Shown: in pieces, positions 49,895-51,569 of the stretch | How positions within the stretch are numbered: position 1 is the first letter of the stretch | Layout of the letters: each line of letters starts with the position of its first letter | Assembly (NCBI GenBank): GCA_001603005.1 | Contig: LVAJ01000019.1 | Location: forward strand, 1 to 51,569 | Length of the DNA: 51,569 nucleotides | Direction of reading: 5' to 3' | From: Clostridiales bacterium Firm_04 | Lineage (GTDB): Bacteria; Bacillota; Clostridia; Oscillospirales; Ruminococcaceae | Program-made: the position numbers and the translations under genes | Notes under the pieces: model-generated | Databases searched by the model: none | Seen by the model: only the letters and a program-made list of their open reading frames with translations | Told to the model about the DNA's origin: nothing

Positions 49895-51337
49895 ATGCAA
49901 AACGCCGGAAAGCAGAACAATCAGTCTGATCAGTCGAAGCAGAAGAAACAGCTTATCATGATGACGGGCGCGCTTGCGCTCTGTGCCGTTCTGGTGACAT
50001 GGACCGTCCTGCTGCTGAAGGACCGCATGGGCGAGGCTGACACGATCGAGCAGACCTCGCAGTTTGAGATCACACAGGTGAACAGTGCGCCGGAAACGAC
50101 CGCACCGGTCTCCGGTAAGTGGGAGGATTACCTGACGGAGCCGCTTTCCACCAAAGCGACGACCGGCGTGACCACCACCTCGGACGGCGTGACGGTCACC
50201 ACGACAAGAAAGCTCATTCCGCAGACGGCGAACTTTGTCAAGCTGACAACCAAGCCCGCTGCGACCACCAAAAAGCCTGCTGCGCCCGCAACGACGCATA
50301 CCCAGCAGGCAGCGCATACCACGACCGCAAAGGCGACCGCCGCAACCGCAAAGACAACGCATGCCGCGCCTGCGACCAGCAGCACAACGGCAAAGCAGAC
50401 AACGCATACGCAGACCGTGACACAGGCGCCGCAGACGACACCCCCGCCGACACCTGCACTCACGCCGCCTTCCGGTGCACAGATCCTCTATAACCAGCTG
50501 CTCGCAGCCTATCTCGGCGCGGGCGCACAGGGCGGCGAGGCTTACTACGCCGAGCCTGCCGGCAGCGGACAGCCGACGGTCATCCTCGGAAACAGAGAGA
50601 GCGGCTACCGCGGCGTCGTGCAGACCGACCAGAGCGTCAAGGCACTGCTGCTCGGCGGTACCGGCGACAGCAATGAGAACCCGTGGCAGACCGATGCCGG
50701 CTTCAACTTCCGCAAGTGCGAAAACGGCGGCAGCTTCGTGTTCTATGACAGCGCGGGCAGCAATCATAAGGTCTTCGGCGCGTTCAATCCCGATTCCGGC
50801 GACAATATCTGGACACGGATCCAGTATTCCGGCGAGGAAGGCGCTTATAAGGCGGAATATCATGTCTATAAGAAAAATGCATCCGGCGCACAGTCCGAGC
50901 TGCTGAACGGCACCGGCGATACCGAATCGCTCTATGCAATGCCCGCAGAGCTTGATGCCGGCATCGACCTTGCATTGCAGGCGATCGGCATTCCGGCAGG
51001 CGATCCGGAGCTCTATCCCGCACTTGCGGCAAATTCGCAGGGCGATATCGCTGCGATCCGCAGCAGAGCCGGCAGCTATAACAATGATTTTGCGCTGCAG
51101 TCCGGCGGCATGTACGGCGTCATCGCGGCAAATTCCGATGTGGTCTATCTCCGCGCCGGCATGAGCATGGCGTCCAATATCATCGCATCGCTTCCGGCAG
51201 GCACATTCGTCAGCGTGGACAGCGGCTATGATCCCGACAGCTCCGGCGTCTGGTGTCCGGTCAGCGTGTTCCTGAACGGCACATGGCAGAGCGGCTATGT
51301 CTCCGCGGTCTATGTCCTGACATGGAAAGCGGAATGA
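49895..51337 (+). CDS. Thr-rich membrane-anchored surface protein with SH3-like end
   Basis: 480 aa from ATG 49895, GAAAGGAG upstream. A polar Gln/Lys start, one membrane helix at about 25-42 (MMTGALALCAVLVTWTVLLL), then a Thr/Ala/Pro-rich wall-spanning region (about 65-190: TTKPAATTKKPAAPATTHTQ). Residues 195-400 are a globular domain, Gly- and Tyr-rich, with helices like GAQILYNQLLAAYLG and a beta part (FNFRKCENGGSFVFYDSAG). The last 60 residues (SDVVYLRAGMSMASNIIASL, GVWCPVSVFLNGTWQSGYVS) match a bacterial SH3-like domain that binds cell wall. Topology suggests an N-in anchor with the rest outside. Function otherwise unknown. Confidence 0.78.
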   Translation: MQNAGKQNNQSDQSKQKKQLIMMTGALALCAVLVTWTVLLLKDRMGEADTIEQTSQFEITQVNSAPETTAPVSGKWEDYLTEPLSTKATTGVTTTSDGVTVTTTRKLIPQTANFVKLTTKPAATTKKPAAPATTHTQQAAHTTTAKATAATAKTTHAAPATSSTTAKQTTHTQTVTQAPQTTPPPTPALTPPSGAQILYNQLLAAYLGAGAQGGEAYYAEPAGSGQPTVILGNRESGYRGVVQTDQSVKALLLGGTGDSNENPWQTDAGFNFRKCENGGSFVFYDSAGSNHKVFGAFNPDSGDNIWTRIQYSGEEGAYKAEYHVYKKNASGAQSELLNGTGDTESLYAMPAELDAGIDLALQAIGIPAGDPELYPALAANSQGDIAAIRSRAGSYNNDFALQSGGMYGVIAANSDVVYLRAGMSMASNIIASLPAGTFVSVDSGYDPDSSGVWCPVSVFLNGTWQSGYVSAVYVLTWKAE

Positions 51338-51410
51338 CCGTTCGCACGGGCATCGAAAAGCATGAAGCAGCGCATCGCTGAAAAAGCTGCGCAAATGCAA
51401 ATACAGAATG

Positions 51411-51456
51411 ATACGCCGTCGTATTTCTGATGCAAGGTCAGAGATACGGCGGCGTT
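51411..51456 (+). terminator. Hairpin after the surface protein gene
   Basis: CGCCGTCGTATTTCTGA pairs with TCAGAGATACGGCGGCG; only GTTTCGG follows, so it is a weak terminator by tail. Confidence 0.6.
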
Positions 51457-51460
51457 TCGG

Positions 51461-51489
51461 TTGACAGTGCGGAGGTGCTGTGCTATAAT
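51461..51489 (+). promoter_or_regulatory. Promoter reading out of the window
   Basis: TTGACA, 17 bases ending in TGC, TATAAT. Its gene lies beyond the right edge. Confidence 0.85.
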
Positions 51490-51499
51490 TGTTACGAAC

Positions 51500-51569
51500 A
51501 TAAATCGGAATTTGTCGGTTAGCTTGTTTGTGTCATCCTCTCTTTATCGTATGTCCGATGAAGATTTTC
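51500..51569 (-). repeat. Family A repeat, copy A4, cut by the window edge
   Basis: Inverse complement of the end of A2: AAATCGGAATTTGTCGGTTAG and TGTGTCATCCTCTCTTTATC match 12424-12380 nearly base for base. It begins some 10 bases after the promoter, so it would lie in the transcribed leader. Confidence 0.75.

Overview
The window looks like a chromosomal segment from a moderately GC-rich Firmicute of the Ruminococcus/Oscillospiraceae type. The grounds are strong AGGAGG-like ribosome binding sites, sigma-A promoters that nearly always have a 17-bp spacer, often with TGC just before TATAAT, Thr-rich cell-surface proteins, a degenerate dockerin-like secreted protein and a PPi-type phosphofructokinase. 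The genus is an inference from gene content. I see no rRNA, tRNA or CRISPR array.

Layout. 0.4-5 kb: a PrsA/SurA-like foldase lipoprotein facing a cysteine desulfurase / mnmA / small membrane protein operon. 4.8-5.75 kb: three tiny genes of low GC behind a consensus promoter. 5.9-9.1 kb: a secreted protein with a dockerin-like tail and the phosphofructokinase. 10-16 kb: cysK with a Cys-Cys leader peptide, a membrane protein, a GH13 glycosidase, a winged-helix protein behind four palindromic operators, and an HD hydrolase. 16.7-19.1 kb: ECF sigma factor, its anti-sigma-like membrane partner and a secreted protein; the last two share an identical promoter-like element. 20.4-24.3 kb: a decayed mobile region with a helicase remnant, an excisionase-like gene, an HNH endonuclease and an integrase tail. 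24.4-25.3 kb: a zinc-ribbon membrane protein. 25.35-37.1 kb: one eleven-gene minus-strand operon for chorismate, tyrosine and phenylalanine synthesis. Its leader encodes a Phe/Tyr-rich peptide followed by an intrinsic terminator. 38.4-44.7 kb: pgk, tpiA and gpmI with three membrane-protein genes between them. 45.4-51.3 kb: an unknown helical protein, a MacB-like ABC exporter and a Thr-rich surface protein with an SH3-like end.

The aro operon can make chorismate from PEP and erythrose-4-phosphate (aroF, aroB, aroQ, aroE-aroK, aroA, aroC) and send it to prephenate, phenylpyruvate and hydroxyphenylpyruvate (pheA, tyrA). The leader would sense the end products as charged Phe- and Tyr-tRNA. The glycolytic genes cover the fructose-6-phosphate step and much of the lower triose-phosphate branch.

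Much of the intergenic space is filled by long repeats. Seven copies (R1-R7) of a modular element carry a series of hairpins whose arms change together between copies while loops stay the same. Some loops have taken up further hairpins. This is what a structured RNA or a folded mobile DNA would show, and I consider it the most interesting unexplained signal here. A second family (A1-A4) forms one long hairpin, and two arrays of 11-bp units lie next to R copies.
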